Source of the DNA: Candidatus Gastranaerophilales bacterium
GTDB lineage: Bacteria > Cyanobacteriota > Vampirovibrionia > Gastranaerophilales > Gastranaerophilaceae
Direction: 5' to 3'
Assembly: GCA_944324175.1 (NCBI GenBank)
Contig: CALUVH010000013.1
Coordinates: 1-50,859 of the forward strand
DNA length: 50,859 bases
Part shown: positions 1-7,715 of the stretch, piece after piece
Position numbering within the stretch: position 1 is the first letter of the stretch
How the letters are laid out: each line of letters opens with the position of its first letter
Program-made: the position numbers and the translations under genes
Notes under the pieces: generated by a model
Seen by the model: the letters and a program-made list of their open reading frames with translations, nothing else
The model's database searches: none
What the model was told of the DNA's origin: nothing

Positions 1-42
1 TCTTCAGATTTGATTTTCACTATGAGAAAAAACATTATATAG

Positions 43-394
43 TTTTTTTATTGTCGGATTGGTAAATCCGACCTACAGTAACAGCTGAGCCGATAGGCTC
101 TAAAAAATACCTCTATCAGACTTATTGAGTTTATTATCGTTTTTTTATTGTCGGATTAGTAAATCCCGACCTACATAAACAGCTGAGCCGATAGGCTCTA
201 ATTGCTATCGTTATCCGATTTTATTCATTTATTATCATTTTTTTATCGTCGGATTGGTAAATCCCGACCCACATTAACAGCTGAGCCGGAAGGCTCTAAA
301 AAAACATTATCAGACTTATCCAGTTTATTATCGTTTTTTTATCGTCGGATTAGTAAATCCGACCTACAGTAACAGCTGAGCCGATAGGCTCTAA
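43..394. repeat. 97-bp tandem repeat, four copies, two hairpins each
   Basis: Four imperfect copies have the core GTCGGATTNGTAAATCCGAC (copies 2 and 3 carry an extra C) beginning at 53, 150, 248 and 344, a period of 96-98 bp. Each core has 8-bp arms (GTCGGATT/AATCCGAC) and is followed about 15 bp later by a second small hairpin, GAGCC-GATA-GGCTC. The linkers are also related (cttat..gtttattatcgttttttt). The array lies 3' of the pilin-like gene and beyond its terminator. The rest of bases 1-489 holds no gene that I can support. Confidence 0.85.
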
Positions 395-401
395 TTCTAG
401 G

Positions 402-432
402 TAATACAAAACAGGTGCCGATTAGGCACCTG
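402..432 (-). terminator. Rho-independent terminator of the pilin-like gene
   Basis: A perfect 8-bp stem, CAGGTGCC/GGCACCTG (412-432), has a 5-nt loop. On the minus strand it is followed by TTTTGTATT (402-411). It sits 58 bp past the stop codon of the minus-strand pilin-like gene. Confidence 0.8.
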
Positions 433-489
433 CATGTTGTGATTTCAAAACATTATTTGCATTATGCACACTGCATAAGCACATCGTCG

Positions 490-1599
490 CTATTTACTAA
501 AACATCTAGCACGAGTGTTTGAAGAGTTCACATTGTTTCCATCCCAAAGACTATATAAAGAGTCGAAATAGCGTCGATATGCATCGTTGCTATCGTAGGG
601 CTCACTCGACCAGAACCAACCGTTAGTGGACCAATTGAGTTCCGCTACTCGAGATGCATCCGAGGTTATGTTGTCTCTGGCTTCTTGCGCTTCTATCGGG
701 TTGTCTTGTTTGTATATGTATGTCGCTACGTCTGCCAATTCTTGCATCGTTGGTAATCTCATATCATCGCCACATGCTTTCTTTGCTCCTGCCCAATGGT
801 TTGTTGCACAATAACTGTGGTTGCCACTGTCATCGTATTCTTCATTGCCGTTTCCTATGCACGTATTTATTGCTGTTGTTGGATAGATATCGCTTGCTGC
901 TATACATTTGTCTTGGAATTTCATATCGCAATCAGAAATTGTTGCATTCTTTAATTGTATATCATCGCCCACTCTATTTGGACCTTTCTTTCCGTTTACA
1001 TCTATCAACATGCTCATGCAACCTACCTGACCGCTTTGACCTTCTTGGCTAAATGGGTCGACGCTACTACAATTCGGATTGTATGCCATTACTACTGTTG
1101 TACCGTCTGCTATTACAAATCCCATTGTATTTGTATTCCATTCTTTTTGACCTAAACTGTTTGCGGTTGTTAAGCTGCTTACTTCTACTTCTGTTTCTTT
1201 ATCACCCGTTTGCACAAACTTCGGTGCGTAACAGTTTTCTAGTTTATCGTTTTCGCAGGTTTTGATTACTTTTACATATTTCTTAAAATAATTCATGTAA
1301 TCTTCTGTACTGCTTGCTACTCCTGTCATTACGCCGTCGATATTCATTTGACGTGTTGCTTCGACAAGTTTCTTATCCCACAGGTCTTTGGCAGTTTTCC
1401 AAGCTTTGTTATTATGGTTTTCTATCATGCTTGGAATTGTTAGTGCTGCAACTATTCCAATTATGCTCAACGTGATTAGCACTTCAGCTAAAGTAAAAGC
1501 ACTTTTATGTTGACACAGGTTCAAAAGTGGTCTTCGACCACCTTCTGCTAATGTAAATGTACTTTTTGTTAAGTAGTTCTTTTTTTCTGCTTTTGTCAT
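490..1599 (-). CDS. Type IV pilin-like protein with duplicated leader motif and lectin-like C-terminal domain
   Basis: This 369-residue protein carries the class III prepilin signature FTLAEVLITLSIIGIVAALTIP (FTLAEVLITL followed by a hydrophobic helix) near residues 36-57. Prepilin peptidase would cut just before the Phe. It was probably exported and displayed as a pseudopilin or pilus subunit. Unusually, FTLAE occurs twice: KSTFTLAE near residue 12 and KSAFTLAE near residue 33, separated by a GGRRPLLNLCQH insert whose DNA holds a palindrome. The C-terminal part (about 260-369) has NHWAGAKKACGDDMRLPTM, FWSSEPYD and a final RARCF. These resemble DUF1566/FISUMP-type C-type-lectin-like domains, so adhesion is a reasonable inference. 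AAAGGAG lies 6 nt before the ATG. A terminator follows at 412-432. The ligand is unknown. Confidence 0.8.
   Translation of the reverse strand: MTKAEKKNYLTKSTFTLAEGGRRPLLNLCQHKSAFTLAEVLITLSIIGIVAALTIPSMIENHNNKAWKTAKDLWDKKLVEATRQMNIDGVMTGVASSTEDYMNYFKKYVKVIKTCENDKLENCYAPKFVQTGDKETEVEVSSLTTANSLGQKEWNTNTMGFVIADGTTVVMAYNPNCSSVDPFSQEGQSGQVGCMSMLIDVNGKKGPNRVGDDIQLKNATISDCDMKFQDKCIAASDIYPTTAINTCIGNGNEEYDDSGNHSYCATNHWAGAKKACGDDMRLPTMQELADVATYIYKQDNPIEAQEARDNITSDASRVAELNWSTNGWFWSSEPYDSNDAYRRYFDSLYSLWDGNNVNSSNTRARCFSK
1527..1541. repeat. Palindrome inside the pilin leader duplication
   Basis: GTGGTC-TTC-GACCAC is a perfect 6-bp inverted repeat within the coding region. It lies between two 24-nt direct repeats coding KSTFTLAE and KSAFTLAE, which match at 20 of 24 positions. 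Confidence 0.7.
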
Positions 1600-1693
1600 T
1601 TTGGACTCCTTTATTTTTATTATTCTAGCTATTAATTCCTTTTATTAAATAATTCTACCTTTTAAGTTGATTTATTGCTCTTTATACACATCA

Positions 1694-1721
1694 ACACAAG
1701 TTCACTAACTTGTGTCTTTTT
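1694..1721 (+). terminator. Possible plus-strand hairpin terminator
   Basis: The stem ACACAAGTT/AACTTGTGT (9 bp, 4-nt loop CACT) is followed by CTTTTTTA on the plus strand. No plus-strand gene lies upstream, so it may insulate the pilin promoter from antisense transcription or belong to an unrecognised RNA. Confidence 0.35.
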
Positions 1722-1763
1722 TATCATCCGCGTGAAACGCTTTTGCTGAGCCTTTAGAAATTG

Positions 1764-1774
1764 CCCCCCCCCCC
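1764..1774. repeat. Homopolymeric C tract (11 C)
   Basis: Eleven consecutive C residues occur in otherwise strongly AT-rich DNA, about 165 bp upstream of the pilin-like start codon. Tracts of this kind can slip during replication, so length variation is possible. It could also be a sequencing or assembly weak point. Confidence 0.75.
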
Positions 1775-2004
1775 GTGAAAACCTGTGTAACAAGGCTTTT
1801 CAGGTATTAACCCCATGCCTGCATATTCTTCCAACCTGATTGTATTTCTAAACGTAATACTCATATTTCGATTATAACGTATTTTTCGCTGCTCTGCAAG
1901 GGGGGAATGAAAATTTCATTCATCCACAGGAGAAAAAGCCAAGTTTCTCAACACTGCAAGGCTTTAATTTTCGTTACAATTGTTTTTTTTGCAACAAAAA
2001 TAAC

Positions 2005-2919
2005 TTATGCACGCGGATGAGTTTCATTGTAGACTTCTTTAAGGTGCTGAGTTGAAACATGGGTATAGATTTGCGTATTTGAAATACTTGCATGCCCGAG
2101 CAACTCTTGAACGACTCTTAAGTCAGCTCCGTTTTCTATTAAATGCGTTGCAAAGCTGTGTCTAAACACGTGAGGGGTTACATGTTTTGGCAAATTTATC
2201 TTTTCTACCGTTTCATTTATAACATTTCTTATGGTCCTTGTCTGGAGGCGGTAGCCCGTGTTGTTTATGAACACCGGTGAGTTTTCATCGCAAGATGGGG
2301 GATTATAACCCTTTGCAACAAGTGGTCTTGCGGTTTGGATATAGCGCTCGAGGTATGACTTTGCTCTATCTGTTACTAAAATTATACGCTCTTTTGAACC
2401 TTTTCCAAATACTCTTATCTCATTATTACGTAAGTTTAAATCACCAAAATTTAGTCCTGAAAGCTCTGAGACACGCATGCCTGTCGCCCATAGTAATTCT
2501 AATATCGCACGATTACGATAGCCTGCCGGAGTTTCTATCTTAATATTATTTAATATTTTTTCAACCTCCTCAGGCGTCAAAAACTTCGGTAGTGATTTCG
2601 CTCGCTTCGGAGTCGTTAAATTCATCGCAGGATTTGTTTCTACTTTTTTTTCACGATATAAATATTTATAAAATGTCCGCAATGAAGCAATTTTTCGAGC
2701 TACTGTCGTTTTTTTATAGTTAAATTTTTGTATGAAATATAAATATTCCTTGACTTTGGAAAAGTTTACATTTGCACAATCTTCATCTTTCAACCAGATT
2801 ATAAAACTCAAAATATCCGAACAATAAGCTTTTGCTGTATGCTCAGAAAAATTACGCTCTACCAAAATATATGCTTTGAAATCTTCAAGATCTTGCTTTG
2901 AATTAATATTTAAACTCAT
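2005..2919 (-). CDS. xerC: Tyrosine site-specific recombinase XerC
   Basis: A tyrosine recombinase of 304 residues, the normal Xer length. XerC and XerD together resolve chromosome dimers at dif during division. The N-terminal SAM-like domain contains VERNFSEHTAKAYCSDI. The catalytic domain shows TGMRVSEL (first Arg), GKGSKER (Lys), HVFRHSFATHL (His250, Arg253), LLGH (His276) and the nucleophile Tyr285 in QIYTHV. Its ERN-x-S-x-HT N-terminus looks more like XerC than the second homologue at 40486-41340, which looks like XerD. That split is inference from short motifs. AAGG lies about 6 nt before the ATG. No phage genes adjoin it, so a prophage integrase is unlikely. Confidence 0.88.
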   Translation of the reverse strand: MSLNINSKQDLEDFKAYILVERNFSEHTAKAYCSDILSFIIWLKDEDCANVNFSKVKEYLYFIQKFNYKKTTVARKIASLRTFYKYLYREKKVETNPAMNLTTPKRAKSLPKFLTPEEVEKILNNIKIETPAGYRNRAILELLWATGMRVSELSGLNFGDLNLRNNEIRVFGKGSKERIILVTDRAKSYLERYIQTARPLVAKGYNPPSCDENSPVFINNTGYRLQTRTIRNVINETVEKINLPKHVTPHVFRHSFATHLIENGADLRVVQELLGHASISNTQIYTHVSTQHLKEVYNETHPRA

Positions 2920-3000
2920 TTTTTACCTTGTTGCTTTTTTACAAAATGTATTATACAATACAATTAGCAAGAGGTGAATAATTTAATAGCAGGAGAAAAA

Positions 3001-4866
3001 ATGAATTATAAAAAACTTTTATTATCATCAGTAATCGTAGCTGGAATCCTTTTAGTTTCTTCACAAACTTATGCAGCTGAATTACAAGCGGGTGTTGCAA
3101 AAAGTCAAGCTAACAAAGCTCAAATTCAAAAACAAGCTGCAAGTAGAAAATATGCTGATATAGAAAAATTAATTGAATATAACCATTACAAAGAAGCTGA
3201 GCAAAAACTTGAGTATATCCTTGAACGTAATCAAAATGACGTTGATGCACTAGCTTTGAGGGCAGTGTCTTGGGCAAAACAGCACAAGCTCGAACCGGCT
3301 CAAAAAGAAATTGACAAATTGATAAAAGCAAATCCTAATAATGCGAAGTTGCACTATGCTCAAGGTATTGTCTATATGAATAGACAAACGACTTCTGATG
3401 TAGACTATATCAAAGCTATTAGAGATTTGAATAATTCTGCAATTAAAGAGTTTGTAACAGCCGTAAACCTCGATAATTCTTACTATGCAGCATATAACGC
3501 TATGGGTGTTGCAACTTTAAAACTTGGAAATAAAGCCGACGCCAAAGATTTATTCAACATCGCCGTTGACATTAATCCTCAATATGCAACAGCTTATGAC
3601 AATCTTGGTGTGCTTGAGATGATGAACAATAACCTCGATGGCGCTGAGCAATATTTCTTGAAATCAATGAAATACAATACAACTAACCCAACTTCTATGT
3701 ATCATATGGGACAAGTTGAAGCAAGACGCGGCAACTACTCTAAAGCTCTTACTTGGATTAATCACTCAGTACATATCAATCCAAATTCTGCTCCTGCACT
3801 AAATCTACAAGGTGAGTTATATCTGAAACAAGGTAACCAGCCTGCTGCATTGAATGCATTCAATAAAGCTGTTCTCGTTAAACCTGAGCATTCAGCATCT
3901 TACCTGAATCTTGCTAATGTGTATGAAAAAAGAGTCGATAATGAGTTGGCGATTGAAAAGTTAAAGACCTTAATCGCAATTAATCCAAACTACCAAGAAG
4001 GTAAATTGAAAATCGCTAACCTTTCTTTAACAGAAAGAAAATATGAACAGGCTCTTGATTACTATTCAAAATTACTCGGAGATGAAAAATATAACGATGA
4101 TGCAATAATCGGTTTAGCTAATACTTATTATGAAATGTCAAAAGATCATGCTGACAGCTCAGAAATAACGACCAATAAAGAATTGTATATCGCTTATGAT
4201 TACATCAATAAAGCTATAGAAAAATGTCCGGATGATTTAGAATTACACCTTGCAAAATTAAAAATTTCACAGCTTGTCCACATGGAAGATATGCCTAAGG
4301 AAAGCCTTGATTACATTATCAAGGCCGCAGGAAACAACATGATGGATTCTGTTATCAAGGGTGAGGCTTATCTCGCACTTGGTCGTGAAGCTGATGCTGT
4401 GTATACATTCGAAAACGCAATTAATTTTGCTCAGGATGTTGATGATTGCTTATATCTGGGTGAAATTCTCGTTCATCACAAACAATTCAAAACGGCAAGA
4501 ACTGCTTTGAAAAAAGCATTGATGAAGGACCCTGATAATATCATCGCTAAAAACGGTATCGGATATATCGACTTGTGTGAAATTAAATCAAATGAATTTT
4601 TCGAAGTTGCAAAACATCAATTTAAAGAAGAAAACTACGCCTCAACTATAGAATATTGTAACAGAGCTATTGACTTCTATCATAACAATGCTGACATTGC
4701 AAAATTAAAAGCTCAATCATATGAAAAGGAATTGAATTACAGAGGTGCTGTAAAATATTACACTCAATATTTAGCATTCAATCCTAATGCATCTGATAAA
4801 GATGCCGTTACAAGAAAAATCGAAAAATATAAACGTAAAGCACTTAAACAAAATACACAAAAATAA
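3001..4866 (+). CDS. Secreted tetratricopeptide-repeat protein
   Basis: A 621-residue protein that starts with a clear signal peptide (MNYKKLLLSSVIVAGILLVS, cleavage likely after QTYAA). The rest is almost entirely tandem TPR units, for example PQYATAYDNLGVLEMMNNNL and PNSAPALNLQGELYLKQGN, giving an alpha-solenoid scaffold for protein contacts. It probably works in the periplasm or at the envelope. I chose the ATG at 3001 because CAGGAG lies 5-6 nt upstream and the signal peptide begins there. A GTG at 2974 is in frame but would add nine residues before the signal peptide. The partner is unknown. It is followed on the same strand by an 85-residue unknown and engB, with gaps of only 12 and 8 bp. 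Confidence 0.85.
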   Translation: MNYKKLLLSSVIVAGILLVSSQTYAAELQAGVAKSQANKAQIQKQAASRKYADIEKLIEYNHYKEAEQKLEYILERNQNDVDALALRAVSWAKQHKLEPAQKEIDKLIKANPNNAKLHYAQGIVYMNRQTTSDVDYIKAIRDLNNSAIKEFVTAVNLDNSYYAAYNAMGVATLKLGNKADAKDLFNIAVDINPQYATAYDNLGVLEMMNNNLDGAEQYFLKSMKYNTTNPTSMYHMGQVEARRGNYSKALTWINHSVHINPNSAPALNLQGELYLKQGNQPAALNAFNKAVLVKPEHSASYLNLANVYEKRVDNELAIEKLKTLIAINPNYQEGKLKIANLSLTERKYEQALDYYSKLLGDEKYNDDAIIGLANTYYEMSKDHADSSEITTNKELYIAYDYINKAIEKCPDDLELHLAKLKISQLVHMEDMPKESLDYIIKAAGNNMMDSVIKGEAYLALGREADAVYTFENAINFAQDVDDCLYLGEILVHHKQFKTARTALKKALMKDPDNIIAKNGIGYIDLCEIKSNEFFEVAKHQFKEENYASTIEYCNRAIDFYHNNADIAKLKAQSYEKELNYRGAVKYYTQYLAFNPNASDKDAVTRKIEKYKRKALKQNTQK

Positions 4867-4878
4867 TAAATAGCAATT

Positions 4879-5136
4879 ATGAAAAAATTTGATATTCGCA
4901 AATCTTTTGAAGATTTTTGGAAGGAACCCTTGAGCATTTTGACCGAGGGTTTGTTCCAATTAGTAAATATTCAATCAAATATTTTCAGCCAAAAACCCTC
5001 TGTTACCGTTGAAATGGTTAATAAAAAAGCACAAATTACCGTTGTAAATAACGAAAAAATGTATAACCTTTTTCAGACTGTACTTTATAAAAAACGTTTA
5101 AAAGAGCAACAAGAAAAAGCGCTATCAGGAAAGTAG
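4879..5136 (+). CDS. Small conserved-looking hypothetical protein
   Basis: An 85-residue cytoplasmic protein with no signal or membrane segment and no family I recognise. It begins MKKFDIRKSFEDFWKEPLS, has a beta-like middle (PSVTVEMVNKKAQITVVNN) and a basic, Gln/Glu-rich helical end. It is packed between the TPR gene and engB (12-bp and 8-bp gaps), so co-transcription is likely. There is no strong Shine-Dalgarno sequence. Confidence 0.65.
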   Translation: MKKFDIRKSFEDFWKEPLSILTEGLFQLVNIQSNIFSQKPSVTVEMVNKKAQITVVNNEKMYNLFQTVLYKKRLKEQQEKALSGK

Positions 5137-5144
5137 GCAAAATT

Positions 5145-5717
5145 ATGGCAAATCTAAAATCTATGAATGCAAAATTTTTGATAAGTGCTGAAAAACTTTC
5201 ACAGTGTCCTGATTATACATTGCCTGAATTTCCATTAATCGGGCGTTCAAATGTCGGCAAATCTTCATTTATCAACGGACTTGCTAACAACAAAAAACTT
5301 GCAAAGACCTCTAATACCCCAGGAAAAACCCGTTTAATCAACTTTTTTAACTTTTCTGATAAGTTTATGATAGCAGACCTCCCAGGATATGGATATGCAA
5401 AAGTTTCAAAAGAGGCACAAAATCGCTGGCAAAAATATTTGGAAGAATACTTACTAGAAAGAAAACAAATAAAATCCTTAATACAGCTTATTGACGGAAG
5501 ACATGACATTCAAAAAAATGATTATCAAATGCGCGAATGGGTAGAAGCTTATAATTTGCCTATTATGACTGTAATCACCAAAATGGATTATGTCCCAAAA
5601 TCCAAAGCTTTAAACGTCATTAACTATGTAAAAAAAGAATTCGGAGGCGAAGTCTTACCATTTAGTGCCATTGATAATAGATACAATGAAAAAATCCTTG
5701 AAATTTTAAAAAATTAG
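5145..5717 (+). CDS. engB: Ribosome-biogenesis GTPase EngB (YsxC/YihA)
   Basis: A 190-residue TRAFAC GTPase of the EngB family, which assists assembly of the 50S ribosomal subunit. Visible motifs are G1 GRSNVGKSS (residues 33-41), the switch I Thr in SNTPGKTRLINFF, G3 DLPGYGYAKV, G4 TKMD and G5-like FSAID. The short length and single GTPase domain match the family. It ends the TPR - unknown - engB run and is convergent with the next gene, with only 6 bp between them. Confidence 0.95.
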   Translation: MANLKSMNAKFLISAEKLSQCPDYTLPEFPLIGRSNVGKSSFINGLANNKKLAKTSNTPGKTRLINFFNFSDKFMIADLPGYGYAKVSKEAQNRWQKYLEEYLLERKQIKSLIQLIDGRHDIQKNDYQMREWVEAYNLPIMTVITKMDYVPKSKALNVINYVKKEFGGEVLPFSAIDNRYNEKILEILKN

Positions 5718-5723
5718 ATAAAG

Positions 5724-6248
5724 TTATTTTTCCATATCTTTCGGGTAAAGTACTCTGCAATAACCTGTTGCTGCCATGTTTCTGTACCACATCCAATTGT
5801 CTTGAGTCCCATCCATAAAATACTCACCCGTTTTAGTATTTATTTTAATATTGCGTATATGATGTCTTATAGACCACTCCCACAAAGGATCATATAAACT
5901 AAGCGTTTTGTGATCACTTAACAATCTTGCACGATCAACCTTTTTAAACTTATCAGCTTTATTTGGTTTGTATACTTTATGCATTGTGTTTGAATATATA
6001 TGACCATTTTCCATGATGAAATAATCATTGTATTCTGAAAAATCATCTACGCTTCCATCAACTTTTTTGGCATAACATTCAATTATTGCACCTTCCGGTA
6101 ATGGATATGAAAAAGCTTCACCTTGAGTCAATACTGTAAGACCCTTTTTATTTAGTATAATATCTTTACGTGAGGCGTCTGACCCTGCAAATACAGCACT
6201 ACTAACGCATAATAAACTCAAAAATGCTGTTAAAATAATTCTTTTCAT
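5724..6248 (-). CDS. Secreted protein of unknown function
   Basis: A 174-residue protein with a signal peptide (MKRIILTAFLSLLCVSSAVF, cleaved about AFA-GSD). The mature part has no motif I recognise. It is rich in aromatic residues, including DNWMWYRNMAATGYCRVLYP near the C-terminus. The start at 6248 is preferred over the upstream in-frame start at 6299 because GGGAG lies 8-9 nt before it and the signal peptide begins there. It is convergent with engB and divergent from the gene at 6352. Confidence 0.7.
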   Translation of the reverse strand: MKRIILTAFLSLLCVSSAVFAGSDASRKDIILNKKGLTVLTQGEAFSYPLPEGAIIECYAKKVDGSVDDFSEYNDYFIMENGHIYSNTMHKVYKPNKADKFKKVDRARLLSDHKTLSLYDPLWEWSIRHHIRNIKINTKTGEYFMDGTQDNWMWYRNMAATGYCRVLYPKDMEK

Positions 6249-6315
6249 AATTTTACTCCCTTTCATACAACACTGAAAATTATTATAGTATAATTTCACA
6301 CTTTTGCAAAATTTG

Positions 6316-6344
6316 TTAACAAATATTTTAAACTATGTTATAAT
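6316..6344 (+). promoter_or_regulatory. Sigma-70 promoter with extended -10
   Basis: TTAACA (6316-6321), a 17-nt spacer and TATAAT (6339-6344) preceded by TGT, forming an extended -10. The ATG at 6352 begins 7 nt after the -10, so the transcript should be leaderless. Confidence 0.65.
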
Positions 6345-6351
6345 TTGATCG

Positions 6352-6861
6352 ATGTACGAGATAAAAAAACAAATTTATTTATACTTAACTAAAAATCAAA
6401 AAGCTTCACTATGCAGATTTTTACGTGCACTTGTAAAAAAAAGCCCTGAATTGTCATGTGATGAAATTTATGAAAAATTTATTGAGGATGAAAAATATTA
6501 TTTAGAAATTGACAATTCAAGATTTGAGTTCATAGCTGACTACATTGAAGACAACTCTTTTATAAAAGATAGTAAGCTTTTTATACAAGAATGCATAAAA
6601 TACTACAATTATAAAAAAAAACAAGAACCGATAATTCAAGCCCAAAAAGAATTTGAAAAACAAAAGCGAAAATTTCTCCAAGAAGTAAAAATGAGTAAAG
6701 ATGCACCAACCAAAAAACAATTATATTACTACGAAAAACTGTGTAAAAAATATAACCTCGAAAAAAAAGAATTATCTTCAAAGCTTGAAGCACGTAACGA
6801 AATTGATAAAATTATACAAGAACACTCACAAATTGGGATTATACAACAGGATTTAATTTGA
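6352..6861 (+). CDS. Helical protein of unknown function preceding prmC
   Basis: A 169-residue, lysine-rich, predicted helical cytoplasmic protein. Residues about 118-155 (APTKKQLYYYEKLCKKYNLE...) resemble the short PTxKQxxYxxxLC module seen at the ends of various phage and bacterial proteins, whose role is unclear. No catalytic motif is visible. It starts immediately after a strong promoter without a ribosome binding site, and its stop codon overlaps or adjoins the start of prmC, so the two are probably co-transcribed and translationally coupled. Confidence 0.65.
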   Translation: MYEIKKQIYLYLTKNQKASLCRFLRALVKKSPELSCDEIYEKFIEDEKYYLEIDNSRFEFIADYIEDNSFIKDSKLFIQECIKYYNYKKKQEPIIQAQKEFEKQKRKFLQEVKMSKDAPTKKQLYYYEKLCKKYNLEKKELSSKLEARNEIDKIIQEHSQIGIIQQDLI

Positions 6862-6881
6862 ATAGAAAAAAGAGAAAAATA

Positions 6882-7715
6882 ATGAGCATACAAGAAATTT
6901 TAAAAATATTGATTGATAGTGGCATCGAACCAAGTGAAGCAAATGTCGAAGTAAAATTACTTATTGAACATTTTTGTAAATATTCACGTAATGATATTCT
7001 TATGGGGAAAAAATTAACCGATGATATGCTCAATATTGTTAAAGAAAAAGCTGAACTTAGAGCAAAAACACGTCAGCCCATTCAGCATATAATCGGTTAT
7101 GCTGATTTTATGGGTGAAAAATTTATCGTTAATCCAAATGTTCTTATACCAAGAGATGAAACTGAATTTTTGGTTAGAAAAGCTGTCAACATAATTAATT
7201 CGAATAAATTTAAAATGGCTCTTGATGTAGGCACAGGTTCAGGAATTATCGCTTGTATGGTCGCAAAGCTTACAGAATGTCAAATTATCGGACTTGATAT
7301 TTCTAATGATGCCTTAAATACCGCACTCGATAACGCTTCCAGGTTAAATCTTTTCAATAAAGCTATTTTTAGGAAATCGGATATTTTTTCAAATGTTAAA
7401 CCCAATGAAAGTTTTGACATTATTATCTCTAATCCGCCTTATATTCCTATTAGGGAAAAAGAAGAAATACAAAAGGAAGTAACTTTTGATCCTGAAATCG
7501 CACTTTTTACATCGGATGAAAAAGGTCTGGAATTTTATGAAAAAATCATTAAACAAGCTCCAAATATCTTGAATAAAGGAGGTTATTTGTTGTTTGAAAT
7601 GGGTTATGGTCAATCTCCATACATAAAAAAACTTATGGAAAATGCAAATTTCAAAGAAATAGAAATCATTAAAGATTTAGCAAATATAGATAGAGTTATT
7701 TCGGCTCATCTTTAG
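6882..7715 (+). CDS. prmC: Release-factor glutamine methyltransferase PrmC (HemK)
   Basis: A 277-residue S-adenosylmethionine-dependent methyltransferase that methylates the Gln of the GGQ motif in peptide release factors. The SAM loop ALDVGTGSGIIACMVAKL, the acidic GLDIS end of the second strand and the diagnostic NPPY (residues 184-187) are present. The N-terminal helical domain and the linker FVNPNVLIPRDETEFLV also fit the family. The start at 6882 is chosen from the family-like N-terminus. A TTG at 6858 with AGGA upstream is an in-frame alternative that would overlap the previous gene by 4 nt. The 3' end overlaps the convergent histidine kinase gene by 20 bp. Confidence 0.93.
   Translation: MSIQEILKILIDSGIEPSEANVEVKLLIEHFCKYSRNDILMGKKLTDDMLNIVKEKAELRAKTRQPIQHIIGYADFMGEKFIVNPNVLIPRDETEFLVRKAVNIINSNKFKMALDVGTGSGIIACMVAKLTECQIIGLDISNDALNTALDNASRLNLFNKAIFRKSDIFSNVKPNESFDIIISNPPYIPIREKEEIQKEVTFDPEIALFTSDEKGLEFYEKIIKQAPNILNKGGYLLFEMGYGQSPYIKKLMENANFKEIEIIKDLANIDRVISAHL

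Larger units (their letters stand above)
1600..2004. other. Intergenic region with C-tract and hairpins
   Basis: This 405-bp gap lies between the 3' end of xerC and the start of the pilin-like gene, both on the minus strand. It holds a run of 11 C residues (1764-1774), a 9-bp hairpin ACACAAGTT/AACTTGTGT (1694-1715) followed by CTTTTTTA on the plus strand, and a weaker AAAGCC/GGCTTT stem near 1938-1964. No gene is visible. Promoter and control elements of the pilin-like gene probably lie here. Confidence 0.6.

Noticed and set aside
43-394. Possible CRISPR array
   Set aside because: The spacing is regular but the linkers are themselves related to each other, the cores contain two hairpins, there are only four units and no cas gene is near. 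It is better described as a tandem repeat.
654-1265. Open frames on the plus strand opposite the pilin-like gene
   Set aside because: Their Cys/Leu-rich translations are typical shadows of the minus-strand gene and none has a plausible start region.
1724-2020. Inverted repeat TCATCCGCGTG / CACGCGGATGA flanking the C-tract region
   Set aside because: One arm (2010-2020) is the coding end of xerC, the arms are only 11 bp and nearly 280 bp apart, and no other sign of an invertible segment is seen. Chance cannot be excluded.
2005-2919. Integrase of a mobile element
   Set aside because: Both tyrosine recombinases have Xer-type length and motifs, and no phage, transposon or attachment-site features adjoin them.
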